From assembly GCA_030433335.1 (NCBI GenBank), contig JAUILL010000031.1, forward strand, positions 1 through 43,789: 43,789 nt of DNA, in the 5' to 3' direction. Below, piece after piece: positions 42,639 through 43,789 of this stretch. The notes under the pieces were generated by a model. It was not told where the DNA came from. It did no database searches and worked only from the letters and a program-made list of their open reading frames with translations. The translations under genes and the position numbers were made by a program. How positions within the stretch are numbered: the first letter of the stretch is position 1; each line of letters starts with the position of its first letter. The stretch is from Alphaproteobacteria bacterium (GTDB lineage Bacteria; Pseudomonadota; Alphaproteobacteria; Rhodobacterales; Rhodobacteraceae).

Positions 42639-42656
42639 CCCTTTTCGAGAAAAGGG
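42639..42656 (-). promoter_or_regulatory. Hairpin masking a ribosome binding site
   Basis: CCCTTTT and AAAAGGG pair perfectly over 7 bp with a 4-base loop. On the minus strand the AAAAGGG arm is the likely Shine-Dalgarno sequence of the frameshifted gene starting at 42630, so the stem would hide it. It could also be a weak terminator of the upstream gene, but no U-tract follows. Confidence 0.4.
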
Positions 42657-42689
42657 CGGAAGGTTACCCCCCGCCCAAAGAGCGGCCTT

Positions 42690-43669
42690 TTAATAGCTGC
42701 TCGCAACGTATCCACCCGAACCGTCCTTGGTCAGAACCGTCAAAGAGGGGATGTGAATATCTTCGTAGGCTTCATGTGACGGGCTGAGATACCACAACTC
42801 GTCACCGATCATGGTCCAGAAATTTGGGGAGTCTTGATCAAGTCCGCGCGGCCCACACGCAGCTCGCGGCCCGTCTGATGCCATCGCCTGCGATTGGGCA
42901 GGGTCCACATTGTCCACCTGAAATTGTAGAGGATCTGTTCCGGTCTGGACAACAAAGCAACCGGCCATCTCGCCAGCAGACTGCGACCACTCTTTCGCAC
43001 GCTGAAGGATTCCGCTGGCGCCTCTTCCATGGCCTGCATAGATCTCTGCTACCGGCCGAGGAGGCGTGTCATACGCGCTCCGCACAAGCGTCAGCGCCCC
43101 AAAGTGATTGGTCGCAGAGAATTCCAGTTCGGAAGTCTTTTGACGGCACTGCGCAGCGAAATACAGCAAGAAGCTGTCACCTCCGGGCAGTGCGCTCTCG
43201 CGCAGGACCCACTGACACGCTTGTCCGGCAGTAAGAGGGTAGGGCGCAGACTCGGGGTACCGCGACATGTAATTCACTGCGCGGCCCTGGCAGATCCCGG
43301 AACCTGGAAACCGCGGTCCGTCGTCCGGACAGTCAGAAACCGGCGCAGCGACGGGTTGCGACGCGGCGGATGGGTCTGACCATGTTACCCCAAGCCGTTC
43401 CTGACATTCAAAAATCTTAGTGACCACAGCCGCCGTGCCAAAGAGCTGCTTTTGTACAGACGCACGCCCGATCTCAATCGTCATTTGGTTGCCCATTCGG
43501 ATCCGATCCACCTCTGGCATCCCGAGCCATGCGATTGTCCATCCGTTTGTCGCAATGCCGCCGATGGGTCGCGTATCGCCATCTACCTCCCAATCGCTCG
43601 ACCAGTCGTTGTTCGGTCCGGACGGCGCGTAGGGGATCGCCAACTGCCATTGTCCGCCGTCAAATCCTA
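42690..43669 (-). pseudogene. Unknown protein, 5' end removed by an IS5-family insertion
   Basis: The frame is open from the stop at 42690 up to the IS junction near 43670, about 325 codons. The only in-frame start left is a TTG at 43641-43643 with no convincing ribosome binding site, and coding-like residues (LGFDGGQWQL) precede it. The original start and probable signal peptide are therefore gone. Visible features are several Trp-rich stretches near the broken end, six or more cysteines, and a conserved-looking segment KQLFGTAAVVTKIFEC like those in secreted Rhodobacteraceae proteins. I do not recognise a family or function. The intact gene may have been an envelope protein. Confidence 0.6.
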
Positions 43670-43789
43670 GGGTCAGGACGCATTGATTTCCGTTGTGCTG
43701 CGTGATTCACGGCTCGGAAAACGGAGCGGTGACATGAGTGATCTATACTGGTTAAGCGATACGCAGATGGCCAAGCTTGAACCTTTTTT
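43670..43789 (+). mobile_element. Left end of an IS5-family insertion sequence
   Basis: The element probably begins with GGGTCAGGACG at 43670, next to a CTAG (43667-43670), a target favoured by the IS427 branch of IS5. About 65 bases later a transposase start is read. The element interrupts the reading frame of the minus-strand gene to its left. Its right end and the flanking duplication are outside the window. Confidence 0.7.
43734..43789 (+). CDS. IS5-family transposase, N-terminal fragment (window edge)
   Basis: The first 18 codons read MSDLYWLSDTQMAKLEPF, the standard opening of IS5/IS427-type transposases (DUF4096-like region), which continue with a conserved proline and a DDE catalytic domain beyond the edge. 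GGAG lies about nine bases before ATG 43734. Confidence 0.8.
   Translation, partial: MSDLYWLSDTQMAKLEPF

Overview
The window looks like an accessory-metabolism stretch of a Rhodobacteraceae (Roseobacter-clade) alphaproteobacterium. The basis is the gene families present (TRAP transporter, PotABCD-like and Dpp-like ABC importers, carnitine dehydrogenase/thioesterase fusion, BKACE, GSCFA, the PQQ-associated ABC-binding/beta-propeller pair) and a mostly GC-rich, tightly packed operon style. This is inference from recognised families; no rRNA, tRNA or other phylogenetic marker is present. I see no CRISPR array and no origin. No gene-free gap exceeds about 300 bases; the longest is the 285-base divergent region at 1956-2240.
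Layout. (1) 1-1955: two M16 peptidase-family genes on the minus strand; the second is cut short at the left edge by what appears to be an insertion sequence. (2) 2241-4417: a membrane histidine kinase and an OmpR-type response regulator. (3) 4557-7244: tandem 11-bp repeats, then a PQQ-catabolism-type substrate-binding protein, a YVTN beta-propeller and a small periplasmic protein. (4) 7394-9455: a small WGR protein and a GSCFA/SGNH hydrolase pair. (5) 9657-11083: RidA and a divergent LysR regulator. (6) 11104-18876: a six-gene minus-strand operon (FAD oxidoreductase, TRAP P-Q-M, hydantoinase/oxoprolinase A and B). (7) 19002-27752: a LysR regulator divergent from an eight-gene plus-strand operon with a PotABCD-type importer, two DAO-family flavoproteins and an HcnAB/opine-oxidase-like pair. 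(8) 27841-42231: two linked minus-strand blocks for carnitine and, by inference, gamma-butyrobetaine catabolism, each headed by a divergent CdhR-like AraC/GATase regulator. (9) 42252-43789: an AT-richer end with a frameshifted small secreted-protein gene, an IS-truncated gene and the start of an IS5-family element.
How the genes may work together. In block 8 the Dpp-type importer would bring in a quaternary amine. CoA ligase, acyl-CoA dehydrogenase and CaiD would take gamma-butyrobetaine through crotonobetainyl-CoA to carnityl-CoA. Carnitine is then oxidised, cleaved with acetyl-CoA by BKACE, and released as glycine betaine by the fused thioesterase. Blocks 6 and 7 carry paralogous flavoproteins and two different importers around one LysR gene. 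They look like two arms of a nitrogen-compound oxidation system (opine-, imino-acid- or hydantoin-like), and RidA nearby could clear imine products. Substrates in blocks 6 and 7 cannot be read from the sequence.
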